DNA of 33,469 nt from Parcubacteria group bacterium GW2011_GWC1_45_13 (GCA_001001285.1 LCKG01000007.1:1-33469); one strand, 5' to 3'. Shown: positions 6,838 through 14,551, numbered from the stretch's first letter. The notes: a model not told the origin generated them from the sequence alone. A program made the numbers and translations.

Positions 6838-7827
6838 ATGAGACAATATGATTTTATAGCGATAGGAGATACGGTTACCGACGCGTTTATAAGATTAAAA
6901 GACGCGTCGGTGCATTGCAATATTGATAAAGAAAAGTGCGAGATTTGCCTGCGTTTTAAAGATAAAATTCCTTACGAGGAGGTTTATGTCGTGTCGGCAG
7001 TTGGGAACGCCGCCAACGCCTCGGTGGTTGCCGCTAGATTGGGACTTCAAAGCGCGCTTATTTCCAATATCGGAGACGATTATTTCGGTGAAGAAGCTCT
7101 GGGTGCTCTAAAAAAGGAAAATGTCGGCGCGGAATTTGTGACGGTAAACAACGGCAAAAAAACAAATTATCATTATGTGCTTTGGTACGAAGATGACAGG
7201 ACAATTTTGATAAAACATCAGGAATACGATTACCGCTTACCCTATTTCAACGACCCAAAATGGGTTTATTTTTCTTCTATGGGCGAAAATTCTATGCCGT
7301 TTCATGAAGTTTTTGAAAAATATATGAGCGAGCACCCGAATGTAAAACTGGCTTTCCAGCCAGGGACTTATCAGATGAAATTTGGGAGAAAAAAACTCGC
7401 CGGTATCTATAGGCGAACAGATGTTTTTATTTCCAATAAAGAAGAAACGCAAAGGATTTTGGAAGTCGGCGAACCGGACGTTAAAAAATTAATGAAAGGC
7501 ATAATGGAGCTGGGCCCCAAAATTGCGGTAGTTACTGATGGCACAGAAGGAGCCTATGCTTACGATGGGAAATCCGCTTGGTTTATGCCTCCTTATCCCG
7601 ATCCAAAGCCGCCTTATGAAAGAACTGGCGCCGGTGACGCGTTTTCCTCCACTTTTGTAGTTGCGCTTTGCCTCGGGCTTTCCGTGCAGGACGCTCTCCG
7701 CTGGGCGCCGATAAACTCCATGTCGGTGGTGCAGTATGTTGGGGCAAGAGAAGGTCTTTTAACCCGGTATAAATTAGAAAAATATTTATCCGAAGCCCCA
7801 GCCGATTATATTCCCAAATTAATATGA
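6838..7827 (+). CDS. PfkB-family carbohydrate kinase
   Basis: ATP-dependent sugar kinase of the ribokinase/PfkB family, 329 residues. The C-terminal signature RTGAGDAFSS contains the catalytic aspartate; NAANASVVAARLG is the N-terminal glycine/asparagine substrate-binding motif. Given the operon, the substrate may be a pentose or fructose phosphate, but the family is too broad to say. Unusual is an insertion-like segment near residues 26-40 with three cysteines (HCNIDKEKCEICLRF, Cys27, Cys34, Cys37), which could hold a metal or a disulfide. The stop overlaps the aldolase start (ATGA at 7824). Confidence 0.88.
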   Translation: MRQYDFIAIGDTVTDAFIRLKDASVHCNIDKEKCEICLRFKDKIPYEEVYVVSAVGNAANASVVAARLGLQSALISNIGDDYFGEEALGALKKENVGAEFVTVNNGKKTNYHYVLWYEDDRTILIKHQEYDYRLPYFNDPKWVYFSSMGENSMPFHEVFEKYMSEHPNVKLAFQPGTYQMKFGRKKLAGIYRRTDVFISNKEETQRILEVGEPDVKKLMKGIMELGPKIAVVTDGTEGAYAYDGKSAWFMPPYPDPKPPYERTGAGDAFSSTFVVALCLGLSVQDALRWAPINSMSVVQYVGAREGLLTRYKLEKYLSEAPADYIPKLI

Positions 7828-8687
7828 AGTTAAAAGATTATTTGGAAAAAGCACTGGCGGAGGGTTGGGCGACGGGGCATTTTAACGTTTCTGAATCAGA
7901 CCAGTTTCGGGCGATTACCGAAGCCGCTAAAGAATTAAATACTATAGCGATTGTCGGCACATCGGAAGGAGAAGCGAAGCATTTAGGCTATTTTGAGGCC
8001 GTTGCGCTAAGAGACGCCTTTAGAAAAGAACTAGGCATTCCGGTTTTTTTAAATTCAGACCATCATAAAAGCGTGGAAGCTGCGGAAAAAGCGGTGGATG
8101 CGGGGTATGATTCAATTCATATTGACCTATCCGCCGAGCCGTACAAAAAAAATATTTCATGGACAAAAGAGGTTGTTGAATACGCGAAAAAGAAAAACCC
8201 GGAGATAAGTGTTGAGGGCGAGCTGGGATATTTAAGAGGGGAGTCAAAAATCCAAAAAGAAAAAATAATAATCAGGCCGGAAGATTTGACCAATCCGGAC
8301 ACAGCTAAAGATTTTGTTTCGCGCACTGGTGTTGACCGCCTTGCGGTCGCGGTAGGAAATATCCACGGCCTTTCCATGGATGAGCCGGCGCTGGATATTG
8401 AAAGAATAAAAAAAATAAGGGAAGCCGTGCCGAAAAATGTGGCGCTGGTGCTCCATGGCGGCTCCGGAATACCGGATGGGCAGATTAGAGCGGCGATAGA
8501 GGTGGGTATCGCGAATATCCACATCAATACCGATATCCGCGTGGCTTACGCCGAAGCTTTGCGCGAAGAATTTTCCAAAAACCCCGATGAAACCGCGCCG
8601 TATAAATTTGATTCATCCGCGCGCGAAGCCGTCAAAAAAATCGTAAAAGAAAAACTGGAATTATTCGGCGCGAAAAATAGGATATAA
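7824..8687 (+). CDS. fba: Class II fructose-bisphosphate aldolase
   Basis: Zinc-dependent aldolase that splits or forms fructose 1,6-bisphosphate; 287 residues. Visible motifs: LNSDHHKS with the zinc histidine, VEGELGYLRGE with the metal-coordinating glutamate, GNIHG and VLHGGSGIPD with further zinc/phosphate ligands, and NINTDIR-type phosphate-binding sequence (HINTDIRVAY). It overlaps the kinase gene by 4 nt and is the last gene of the operon; the next gene lies 83 bp away behind a large dyad. Specificity could also be for tagatose bisphosphate. Confidence 0.93.
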   Translation: MKLKDYLEKALAEGWATGHFNVSESDQFRAITEAAKELNTIAIVGTSEGEAKHLGYFEAVALRDAFRKELGIPVFLNSDHHKSVEAAEKAVDAGYDSIHIDLSAEPYKKNISWTKEVVEYAKKKNPEISVEGELGYLRGESKIQKEKIIIRPEDLTNPDTAKDFVSRTGVDRLAVAVGNIHGLSMDEPALDIERIKKIREAVPKNVALVLHGGSGIPDGQIRAAIEVGIANIHINTDIRVAYAEALREEFSKNPDETAPYKFDSSAREAVKKIVKEKLELFGAKNRI

Positions 8688-8718
8688 AAAAATTATCTAT
8701 AACCTACTATTTTTGTCA

Positions 8719-8762
8719 ATGATACACTGAATCTATACGATCGGATAATTTCAGTGTATCAT
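8719..8762. promoter_or_regulatory. 44-bp dyad overlapping the PaaX-like gene promoter
   Basis: Perfect 13-bp arms ATGATACACTGAA (8719-8731) and TTCAGTGTATCAT (8750-8762) are centred exactly on CGATCG (8738-8743). The right arm contains TATCAT (8757-8762), a plausible -10 ending 8 nt before ATG 8771. This fits an autoregulatory operator, or an end structure of a mobile unit. The loop sequence ACGATCGGA recurs in the dyad downstream of the same gene. Confidence 0.7.
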
Positions 8763-8770
8763 GAAATTAT

Positions 8771-9313
8771 ATGCGAAAAAGAATAATATATGAACCAACT
8801 TTATCTGATACCGCGCTTTTAATACTCGGTGGAGCAAGTAAAATTTTTATTGAATCATTTTGGCCGCATCCCTACTACCATACTTTTTGTGAATACGCCA
8901 ACAAACGTTCTTTTCGTAATGCCATTGATCGTCTAGAAAGCCGCGACTTAATAGTTGGTGAAAGGCGGAAAAGCGGGCGAGTAGCGTTTTCTCTTACAAA
9001 AAGGGGCCAACAATTAGCAGATAGGATTTTTCTTAAACTAAAACTGGCTAAAGCTGGGAAGTGGGATGGCAAGTGGCGGCTTTTAATTTTTGATATTCCG
9101 GAGCGTATTCGTACGCAGCGGGATTTTTTCAGAAAGGAATTGCAGGATTTTGGATTTTACCAACTTCAAAAAAGTGTTTGGGCGTATCCTTATCCGCTAC
9201 CTAAAGATTTCTTTGATTTATGGAAAGATTTTAATCTGGATAATCATTTAATAGCAATAGAATCCGCGAAAATTATTGAAGATGAAAATTTACGCAACTT
9301 TTTTAGTCTTTAA
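8771..9313 (+). CDS. PaaX-like regulator with Cas2-like C-terminal domain
   Basis: A 180-residue protein. The N-terminal half looks like a winged helix: the stretch RNAIDRLESRDLIVGERRKSG followed by a VAFSLTKRGQQLA wing is typical of PaaX-family DNA-binding domains. The C-terminal half, KWRLLIFDIPERIRTQRDFF to WAYPYPLPKDFF, is the ferredoxin-like Cas2-type fold found in PaaX proteins; the I-F-D-I-P-E motif matches Cas2's first strand and aspartate. There is no CRISPR array or other cas gene in the window, so it should not be called Cas2. It stands alone and is relatively AT-rich. Two dyads with the same CGATCG centre flank it (8719-8762 and 9326-9349). Confidence 0.78.
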   Translation: MRKRIIYEPTLSDTALLILGGASKIFIESFWPHPYYHTFCEYANKRSFRNAIDRLESRDLIVGERRKSGRVAFSLTKRGQQLADRIFLKLKLAKAGKWDGKWRLLIFDIPERIRTQRDFFRKELQDFGFYQLQKSVWAYPYPLPKDFFDLWKDFNLDNHLIAIESAKIIEDENLRNFFSL

Positions 9314-9325
9314 TATACATATACT

Positions 9326-9349
9326 GTTTTCTCACGATCGGAAGAAAAC
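9326..9349. promoter_or_regulatory. Dyad downstream of the PaaX-like gene sharing the CGATCG centre
   Basis: Arms GTTTTCT (9326-9332) and AGAAAAC (9343-9349) are centred exactly on CGATCG (9335-9340); weaker symmetry (ATAC / GTAT) continues outward. The nine bases ACGATCGGA are shared with the dyad upstream of the gene at the equivalent position. There is no T tract, so it is unlikely to be a simple terminator. Confidence 0.55.
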
Positions 9350-9396
9350 GATGTATCGTTATTTTATCGTATTATAAATTTTAAAATAAAATAAAA

Positions 9397-9420
9397 ACTG
9401 CCGAGAAGCTTTTCGGCAGT
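9397..9420 (-). terminator. Rho-independent terminator for the 9443-9697 gene
   Basis: Stem ACTGCCGA / TCGGCAGT with AAGCTT in the centre. Read on the minus strand the hairpin is followed by a T-rich run (TTTTTATTTTATTTT), so it ends the minus-strand transcript; there is no T tract on the plus side. Confidence 0.8.
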
Positions 9421-9442
9421 ATACAGACTTTGTTATTTAAAT

Positions 9443-9697
9443 TTATCTGTCAAAAACGAAACCGTTTTTAAGAATCATTTTTGACAATTGTTTCTGCCAG
9501 GTCAGCCTTTCAGGGCATTTTTTAAGCGCTACTAGCTTTCGTGCGTTGTGCATAATGATATCACGGAGCATCTTTTTTGCTTCAGATAATCCATTTGATG
9601 AGTTTATGCCAACTAAGACATCTGTGTCTGGACAAAAGACCTTAAGTAGGCCATTTTCTTTTGTCACTACCAGCGACAACATAATTTTTCTTTTCAT
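9443..9697 (-). CDS. Small protein of unknown function
   Basis: An 84-residue protein opening MKRKIMLSLVVTKENG. No family was assigned. The first half (ENGLLKVFCPDTDVLVG, then SSNGLSEAKKMLRDIIMHNA) has the pattern of two strands followed by a helix reminiscent of HicB-like RNase H-fold antitoxins, but this is weak and no HicA-like partner is adjacent. It is supported as a real gene by a strong Shine-Dalgarno sequence (GGGAGGG about 6 nt before the ATG), a TTGACA promoter and a good terminator. Such a strong ribosome-binding site is exceptional here, where most genes are leaderless or coupled. Confidence 0.7.
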   Translation of the reverse strand: MKRKIMLSLVVTKENGLLKVFCPDTDVLVGINSSNGLSEAKKMLRDIIMHNARKLVALKKCPERLTWQKQLSKMILKNGFVFDR

Positions 9698-9718
9698 TAT
9701 ATTCCCTCCCTATATTGT

Positions 9719-9746
9719 AAGCTAGCATAGCCATATTTTTTGTCAA
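9719..9746 (-). promoter_or_regulatory. Promoter of the 9443-9697 gene
   Basis: On the minus strand TTGACA (9741-9746), a 16-bp spacer and an extended -10 TGC-TAGCTT (hexamer 9719-9724). The TATGCTAGC core recurs in front of the other small minus-strand gene at 26134-26149. Confidence 0.6.
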
Positions 9747-9784
9747 TACTCGTATTTTAAAGACAAAAGATTTAAAATAAGGAC

Positions 9785-10756
9785 ATGCCGAAAATATTTG
9801 TGACCAGAAAAATACCGGAGGCGGGGATAAAAAAATTAAAATCCGCCGGATATGAAGTGGAGGTAAATCCGGCTGATAAAGTGCTCGCGAAGGACGAGCT
9901 GGTTTCAGTTTTAAAAACCGGTAAATATGACGCTGTGTTGGCTCTCTTAACCGATAAATTGGACGCCGATGTTTTTGAAGTGGCAAAAGGAAGCGTCAAA
10001 ATTTTCGCAAACATGGCTGTGGGTTTTGATAATGTGGATGTTGAGGCGTCTAAAAAAGCGGGGATTATGGTTTCAAACACCCCGGGAGTTTTGACCGATA
10101 CCGTCGCCGAGCATACTTTTGCTTTGATGCTCGCGATCGCGCATAGGATTTCTGAAGCCGACCGTTTCGCGCGCGCCGGGCAGTTCAAGGGCTGGGAACC
10201 AATGATGCTTTTGGGAACGGATTTTTCTTACAAAACCGTGGGAATTTTAGGTTTAGGGAGAATAGGTTCTAGAGTTGCGCACCATGCCGCGAAGGGATTT
10301 AACGCGCACGTGATTTATTATGATGTGAAAAGAAATTTAGATTTTGAGGCCGAATTTCAAGCGGAGTTCCGGCCGACTATTGAAGAGATTTTAAAAGAAG
10401 CGGATTTTGTTTCCATTCACGTCCCGCTTTTGCCCTCAACATACCACTTAATAAATGCCGAGCGGCTCCGAATGATGAAACCTACGGCTTACCTTGTAAA
10501 TACCTCGCGCGGGCCGGTTATTGATGAAAAAGCATTGGCAGAGGCGTTGAAAGCAAAAATCATCAAAGGAGCGGCGATCGACGTTTTTGAACATGAACCC
10601 GCTATTCATCCTGACTTGCTGGATTTAGACAACGTGATTTTAACCCCGCACATCGCCTCTGCTACAGAAGAAACCCGCGCAAAAATGGCGGAACTCGCCG
10701 CCGAAAATATCATTGTGGCTCTTTCCGGCAAAGAACCACCGAATTTGATTAAATAA
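9785..10756 (+). CDS. D-2-hydroxyacid dehydrogenase (glyoxylate/hydroxypyruvate reductase-like)
   Basis: NAD(P)-dependent reductase of 2-oxoacids, 323 residues. Visible: NAD-binding GILGLGRIGSRVA, HVPLLPSTYHLIN, the catalytic arginine in NTSRGPVIDEKALAEAL, the glutamate in AAIDVFEHEPA and the histidine in LTPHIASAT. This is the GyaR/hydroxypyruvate reductase branch rather than lactate dehydrogenase, though the true substrate is uncertain. ATG 9785 is preceded by TAAAAT (9773-9778) ending 6 nt upstream, suggesting a leaderless start, although no clear -35 is visible. It converges on the lipoprotein gene across a shared terminator. Confidence 0.92.
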   Translation: MPKIFVTRKIPEAGIKKLKSAGYEVEVNPADKVLAKDELVSVLKTGKYDAVLALLTDKLDADVFEVAKGSVKIFANMAVGFDNVDVEASKKAGIMVSNTPGVLTDTVAEHTFALMLAIAHRISEADRFARAGQFKGWEPMMLLGTDFSYKTVGILGLGRIGSRVAHHAAKGFNAHVIYYDVKRNLDFEAEFQAEFRPTIEEILKEADFVSIHVPLLPSTYHLINAERLRMMKPTAYLVNTSRGPVIDEKALAEALKAKIIKGAAIDVFEHEPAIHPDLLDLDNVILTPHIASATEETRAKMAELAAENIIVALSGKEPPNLIK

Positions 10757-10797
10757 AAAATGCCGGGTTCCGTAGAACCCAGCCGCGGTGGCATTTT
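10757..10797. terminator. Bidirectional terminator between dehydrogenase and lipoprotein genes
   Basis: Outer stem AAAATGCC (10757-10764) / GGCATTTT (10790-10797) encloses a second hairpin GGGTTC-CGTA-GAACCC. On the minus strand the stem runs into a T-rich tract; on the plus strand it ends in TTTT. It lies between two convergent genes. Confidence 0.75.
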
Positions 10798-10801
10798 GCC
10801 G

Positions 10802-11284
10802 TTATCGGCCTTGTAGTTGGAGCTGGCCCTGGCCTTGCGAGTTCCAGTTGCTTTGTCCTTGTCCTTGGGACTGTAAATTGAAATTGCTTTGGCCTTGGCT
10901 TTGCCCTTGTCCTTGCCCCTGATATTGCTCGTTGCCGCTCCCGACGACGTTGACACTGATGTCAGGATGTCTGACTGCCATAGCTCCAACCGCACCCGCA
11001 GCCAGAGCGGTAGCGGGACCAACGCCTTTCAAGACATCGGAGGTTAATGATGAACCGGTGGCATAATAGGCGCTTTCTTTTTCGCAAGGCTTAGACTCTG
11101 GACATCTGAAAGATTCTAAAGCGATGAGCTTAGGCCCATCCTGCCCCTCTGTGCCTACCTGCACATAATGCCTCTCGCTACCATCGGGCAGCTTAGCGCT
11201 GCCAAGGTTTCTAACCCCGGATACGCACCCTCCCAAAAACAGACTCATCAAACCTACCGCCAGAAGCCTTTTTAGCTTCATCAT
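10802..11284 (-). CDS. Lipoprotein with Gln/Gly/Ser-rich C-terminal tail
   Basis: A 160-residue predicted lipoprotein: basic N terminus MMKLKRLL, hydrophobic core and lipobox FLGGC with the lipid-carrying cysteine near residue 20. The middle (residues about 25-110) contains two cysteines (FRCPESKPC) and a glycine/alanine-rich hydrophobic stretch (GVGPATALAAGAVGAM). The last ~45 residues are a low-complexity array of QGQ, QSQ and NxQ units. The frame extends to a GTG at 11305, but the Shine-Dalgarno AAGGAGGG (11292-11299) lies inside that extension with ideal spacing to ATG 11284, fixing the start. A sticky, extracytoplasmic, possibly attachment or aggregation role is inference from composition only. 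Confidence 0.8.
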   Translation of the reverse strand: MMKLKRLLAVGLMSLFLGGCVSGVRNLGSAKLPDGSERHYVQVGTEGQDGPKLIALESFRCPESKPCEKESAYYATGSSLTSDVLKGVGPATALAAGAVGAMAVRHPDISVNVVGSGNEQYQGQGQGQSQGQSNFNLQSQGQGQSNWNSQGQGQLQLQGR

Positions 11285-11323
11285 AATCAAACCCTCCTTT
11301 GACACAAATTTTCAAACGTCTTA

Positions 11324-11352
11324 ATCTTACACCTATTGATAATTGTTGTCAA
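11324..11352 (-). promoter_or_regulatory. Promoter of the lipoprotein gene
   Basis: Minus-strand TTGACA (11347-11352), 17-bp spacer, TAAGAT (11324-11329): near consensus. It is followed by a normal leader with a strong Shine-Dalgarno sequence. Confidence 0.8.
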
Positions 11353-11356
11353 TAGC

Positions 11357-11385
11357 TTGCAAAAATAGTTTAAACCGGATATGAT
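11357..11385 (+). promoter_or_regulatory. Promoter of the bL25 operon (leaderless)
   Basis: TTGCAA (11357-11362), 17-bp spacer, TATGAT (11380-11385). The -10 ends 7 nt before ATG 11393, so transcription should start at or next to the initiation codon. The alternative ATG at 11381 is inside the -10 and is excluded. Confidence 0.75.
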
Positions 11386-11392
11386 TTACATT

Positions 11393-12070
11393 ATGCAATC
11401 AATTGTCGCTGAAAAGCGCGATATTTTGGGTAAAAAAGTGAGGAACCTGCGCAAGCAGGGCTTTTTGCCTGCGGTGGTTTACGGCGGGGGAAAGAGCGCC
11501 GAACCCATTACTATAAAAGAATCCGAGTTTCTTAAACTTTGGAAATCGGCTGGAGAATCAACCGTAGTAGAATTGGATATCGGCAAAGAAAAAAAGAATG
11601 TTTTGATACACGACGTTGACATTGACCCAATAAAAGACAATCCGACTCACGTCGATTTTTACGTGGTGGACATGACCAAAAAAATTCATGTGGACGTGGC
11701 GCTAGAATTTATCGGCGAATCCGACGCGGTTAAGATCGGCGGAATTTTAGTGAAAGTTTTACATTCGCTTAAAGTTGAAGCTTTGCCTAAAGATTTGCCG
11801 CACTCAATTTCAATAGATATTTCGCGTTTAAAAGCCGCGGGGGATTCTATTATGGTTAAGGACGTAAAAATACCAAAAGAAGTCAAAGTTTCGGATAATC
11901 CAGAGGAAACCGTAGCGATGGTTGAAGCCCCGCGCGCCGAAGAAGAAAAAGAAGTGGAAGAAACTGCCACGCCGTCTTTGGAATCCATTGAAGTGGTTGG
12001 TAAAAAACCCAAGGTTGAAGCGAAAGAAACAACCGAGGACGAAAAATCCGCCTCCTCAAAAAATGAGTAA
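11393..12070 (+). CDS. rplY: Ribosomal protein bL25, CTC form
   Basis: Binds 5S rRNA in the large ribosomal subunit. The 225-residue protein has the N-terminal L25 domain (EKRDILGKKVRNLRKQGFLPAVVYG, here split: first residues about 5-30) and the longer C-terminal beta domain of the CTC form (THVDFYVVD, LPKDLPHSISIDISRL). A Glu/Lys-rich tail of about 45 residues follows. The start is chosen at ATG 11393 (MQSIVAEKR) because the upstream in-frame ATG lies in the -10 box. The 3' end overlaps the lytic transglycosylase gene by 8 nt. Confidence 0.93.
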   Translation: MQSIVAEKRDILGKKVRNLRKQGFLPAVVYGGGKSAEPITIKESEFLKLWKSAGESTVVELDIGKEKKNVLIHDVDIDPIKDNPTHVDFYVVDMTKKIHVDVALEFIGESDAVKIGGILVKVLHSLKVEALPKDLPHSISIDISRLKAAGDSIMVKDVKIPKEVKVSDNPEETVAMVEAPRAEEEKEVEETATPSLESIEVVGKKPKVEAKETTEDEKSASSKNE

Positions 12071-13364
12071 TCTAATAAATTTAGCGAACTTTTTTTTATT
12101 ATTTATTTCACTCGCTCACGCGCAGGTAGATCCGTCGTTGGTTACTTCTCGTCGGGCAGAGCTGGAGGCGCAGTTAAAAGACTACGAAGCACAGATTGAT
12201 CAGTATCAGGATCTTATTCAGACTAAAAAGCAAGAGGCAGATTCGCTATCGCGCGAAATCGCTATCTTGAATGCAGAAATTTCAAAAGCCACGTTGGAAA
12301 TAAAAGCCAGGAATTTAAATATTCAAAATTTAGTAAGCGATATAAATCAAAAATCAAAAAACATAGACGAGCTTTCCGTGGAAATCCAAAACGCCAGAGG
12401 CTTTATTGAGGAATTTTTAAGAAAAATCCGCCAAAACGACAATTTTTCTGCCTTGGAATTGGCTTTGATTTATAACAATGTTTCGCAGTTTTTTGGAGAG
12501 TTGCAGTCAATAGATAATCTGCAAACCTCGCTACAGCAAGCGCTTACCAAATTCAGCAATTTAAAAATAGAAGAGCAAAAAGCCAAAGATGATTTGGAGG
12601 CGCAAAAACAAGAAGAATTGGAATTGAAAACTTTGCAGGAGCTTCAGAAAAAAACTTTGGAGCAAAATAATAAAACCAAACAGCAATTGCTCAAAGAAAC
12701 CAAGGGTAAGGAATCGGAATACCAAAAAGTTTTAAAAGATAAGCAAAAAAATGCCGCCAATATCCGGAGCCAACTTTTTTTGCTTGTGGGCTCGCCGTCA
12801 ATTCCGTTTGAGCGCGCCATTGAATACGCCAATTTGGCCGAAAAATTTACCGGCGTGCGCCCGGCGTTTCTTTTGGGAATAATTACGGAGGAATCAAACC
12901 TTGGCCAAAATGTCGGCAAAGGAAATTGGAAAATAGATTTGTCTAATTACAGATGCGCTGGCCAGAAAACGGCATTTTTGCAAATTACTTCTGAACTGGG
13001 ATTGGATCCTGATTTGATGCCGGTTTCCAAAAAAAGCTGGTACGGATATTGCGGTGGAGCAATGGGGCCGGCGCAATTTATGCCTATAACTTGGCAAGGA
13101 TATAAAAAAAACATAGCCAAAATTACCGGAAATAACCCTCCATCACCTTGGGACCCAAAAGACGCTTTCATGGGGGCGGCTTTGCTTTTAAGGGACAACG
13201 GAGCAAAAGCTGGTAATTATAAAGCCGAGTGGACTGCCGCAATGAAATATCTCGCGGGGGTCAATTGGAATAAAAAAGCGTATCGTTTCTACGGCGACGA
13301 TGTCCTCGCGATTGCCACAAAATATCAGGAGCAGATTGATTTGCTCCAGCTCGCTTTTAGATAA
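12063..13364 (+). CDS. Secreted coiled-coil lytic transglycosylase-like protein
   Basis: A 433-residue secreted protein: signal peptide (residues 1-20, cleavage after AHA), a long coiled coil rich in Lys, Glu and Gln (about 25-235, as in PcsB/FtsX-partner hydrolases), then a lytic transglycosylase domain. In that domain GIITEESNLGQNVG carries the probable catalytic glutamate, GAMGPAQFMPITW is the classical SLT motif, and PWDPKDAFMGAALLLRDNGA is typical of MltB-like enzymes. It should cleave peptidoglycan, possibly under control of an FtsEX-like complex through the coiled coil. The open frame begins at 11922 but that part overlaps bL25 in another frame; ATG 12063, overlapping the bL25 stop by 8 nt, gives the signal peptide. 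Confidence 0.88.
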   Translation: MSNLINLANFFLLFISLAHAQVDPSLVTSRRAELEAQLKDYEAQIDQYQDLIQTKKQEADSLSREIAILNAEISKATLEIKARNLNIQNLVSDINQKSKNIDELSVEIQNARGFIEEFLRKIRQNDNFSALELALIYNNVSQFFGELQSIDNLQTSLQQALTKFSNLKIEEQKAKDDLEAQKQEELELKTLQELQKKTLEQNNKTKQQLLKETKGKESEYQKVLKDKQKNAANIRSQLFLLVGSPSIPFERAIEYANLAEKFTGVRPAFLLGIITEESNLGQNVGKGNWKIDLSNYRCAGQKTAFLQITSELGLDPDLMPVSKKSWYGYCGGAMGPAQFMPITWQGYKKNIAKITGNNPPSPWDPKDAFMGAALLLRDNGAKAGNYKAEWTAAMKYLAGVNWNKKAYRFYGDDVLAIATKYQEQIDLLQLAFR

Positions 13365-13372
13365 AATAAGCC

Positions 13373-14326
13373 TTATTTTTTAAACGACTCAATAATTTGG
13401 TCCAGATTGCCGGAGATTATGTTTTGAATATTGTGCCAGGACTTGTTTAATCGGTGGTCAGTGACGCGGTCCTGCAAAAAATTATATGTCCTGATTTTTT
13501 CGGAGCGGTCGGCCGTGCCGATTTGCTCTTTTCTTTCTTTACTTACCGCTGCCTCTTCTTTTCTTATTTTTTCGTCCAAAAGCTTGGCGCGCAAAATTTC
13601 CAAAGCGCGTTCGCGATTCGCCAGCTGGCTTCTTTCCGTCCGCGAGGATATCACAATCCCCGTTGGTTTATGAAGAACTCTTACGGCCGTTTCAACTTTA
13701 TTTACGTTTTGTCCTCCTGGCCCGCCGGCTCTGGAAAATGACACTTCCAAATCCGCTTCTTTAATCTCAATTTCCTTGGCTTCGGCGAAAGGTAAAATTG
13801 CCACCGATGCCGTGGAGGTGTGTATTCTTCCGGATTTTTCCGTTGCCGGAACACGTTGGATGCGGTGCACGCCCGATTCGTATTTCAAAGCGTCATAAAC
13901 ATTTTTTCCGCGGAGTTCCGCGACAATTTCTTTATATCCTCCCAAATCATTTTTTGATTCGTCCAAAGTCATGAATGCCCAGTTCTTTTTCGCGGAATAG
14001 GCTTGATACATTCTGAATAAATCCGTGGCAAAAAGCGCGGCTTCGTCTCCTCCTGCCCCCGCGCGAATTTCCAGAATGGCTTTATTTCTTTCGGCGTCCT
14101 TTCCGCCGGCCGGCGGAGTTAAAATAGTTTTTAGTTTTTCCTCAATATCTTTTTTTCTGCCATTATCCGCTTTTTCGTATTCATCCGCCATGACTTTCAA
14201 TTTTGAAAGTTCTCCGAATCTGGCGATTTTTTCTCGAGGCCATTTAAAACTTTCCGCTACGCCCATTTCCAGCACGTCGTATTCCTTGAGGGCTTCCCCA
14301 AGTTTTTTTTGAATATCCTGGTTCAT
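13373..14326 (-). CDS. prfA: Peptide chain release factor 1
   Basis: Terminates translation at UAA and UAG. The stop-codon-reading tripeptide PAT (residues 160-162, in [14 protein letters not shown]) identifies RF1 rather than RF2, and GGQ (204-206, in [12 protein letters not shown]) is the peptidyl-tRNA hydrolysis motif. At 317 residues it is about 40 shorter than usual, the deficit being in the N-terminal helical domain. Several genes in the window end in UGA, so an RF2 must exist elsewhere. It is convergent with the transglycosylase gene (8 nt between stops, only an AT-rich 7-bp hairpin) and 3 nt downstream of rpmE. Confidence 0.95.
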   Translation of the reverse strand: MNQDIQKKLGEALKEYDVLEMGVAESFKWPREKIARFGELSKLKVMADEYEKADNGRKKDIEEKLKTILTPPAGGKDAERNKAILEIRAGAGGDEAALFATDLFRMYQAYSAKKNWAFMTLDESKNDLGGYKEIVAELRGKNVYDALKYESGVHRIQRVPATEKSGRIHTSTASVAILPFAEAKEIEIKEADLEVSFSRAGGPGGQNVNKVETAVRVLHKPTGIVISSRTERSQLANRERALEILRAKLLDEKIRKEEAAVSKERKEQIGTADRSEKIRTYNFLQDRVTDHRLNKSWHNIQNIISGNLDQIIESFKK

Positions 14327-14329
14327 AAG

Positions 14330-14551
14330 TTATTTTTTTCCGCCTGATTTTTTAGCTTTGGCCGCCCGCGACTTGAATTTTTCAACTCGGCCGGCCGCGT
14401 CCACCAACTTTTCCTTGCCGGTGTAGAATGGATGGCAATTGGAGCAGATTTCAACGGTTATTTTTTCCTTAGTTGAGCCGACGGAAAAAACCGCGCCGCA
14501 AGCGCATTCTATTTTGGCTTTATGATATTTTGGATGTATTTCAGCTTTCAT
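14330..14551 (-). CDS. rpmE: Ribosomal protein bL31 (zinc-binding form)
   Basis: A 73-residue large-subunit protein. [19 protein letters not shown] and [12 protein letters not shown] carry four cysteines, the zinc-ribbon (C+) form, which can serve as a zinc reserve in other bacteria. The basic tail [14 protein letters not shown] is common in CPR versions. It is transcribed with prfA, a widespread bacterial gene pair, and is divergent from rpsB with 62 bp between them. Confidence 0.95.
   Translation of the reverse strand: MKAEIHPKYHKAKIECACGAVFSVGSTKEKITVEICSNCHPFYTGKEKLVDAAGRVEKFKSRAAKAKKSGGKK

Noticed and set aside
8771-9313. CRISPR-Cas locus suggested by the Cas2-like domain
   Set aside because: No repeat-spacer array and no other cas gene are present; the winged-helix N terminus points to PaaX-type regulators.
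11922-13364. 480-residue ORF start for the lytic transglycosylase
   Set aside because: The first 47 codons overlap bL25 in another frame and encode a basic low-complexity shadow; ATG 12063 yields a proper signal peptide.
13360-13380. AAAATAA/TTATTTT hairpin between the transglycosylase and prfA stops
   Set aside because: Stem of A-T pairs only, too weak to call a terminator, though some termination in either direction is possible.
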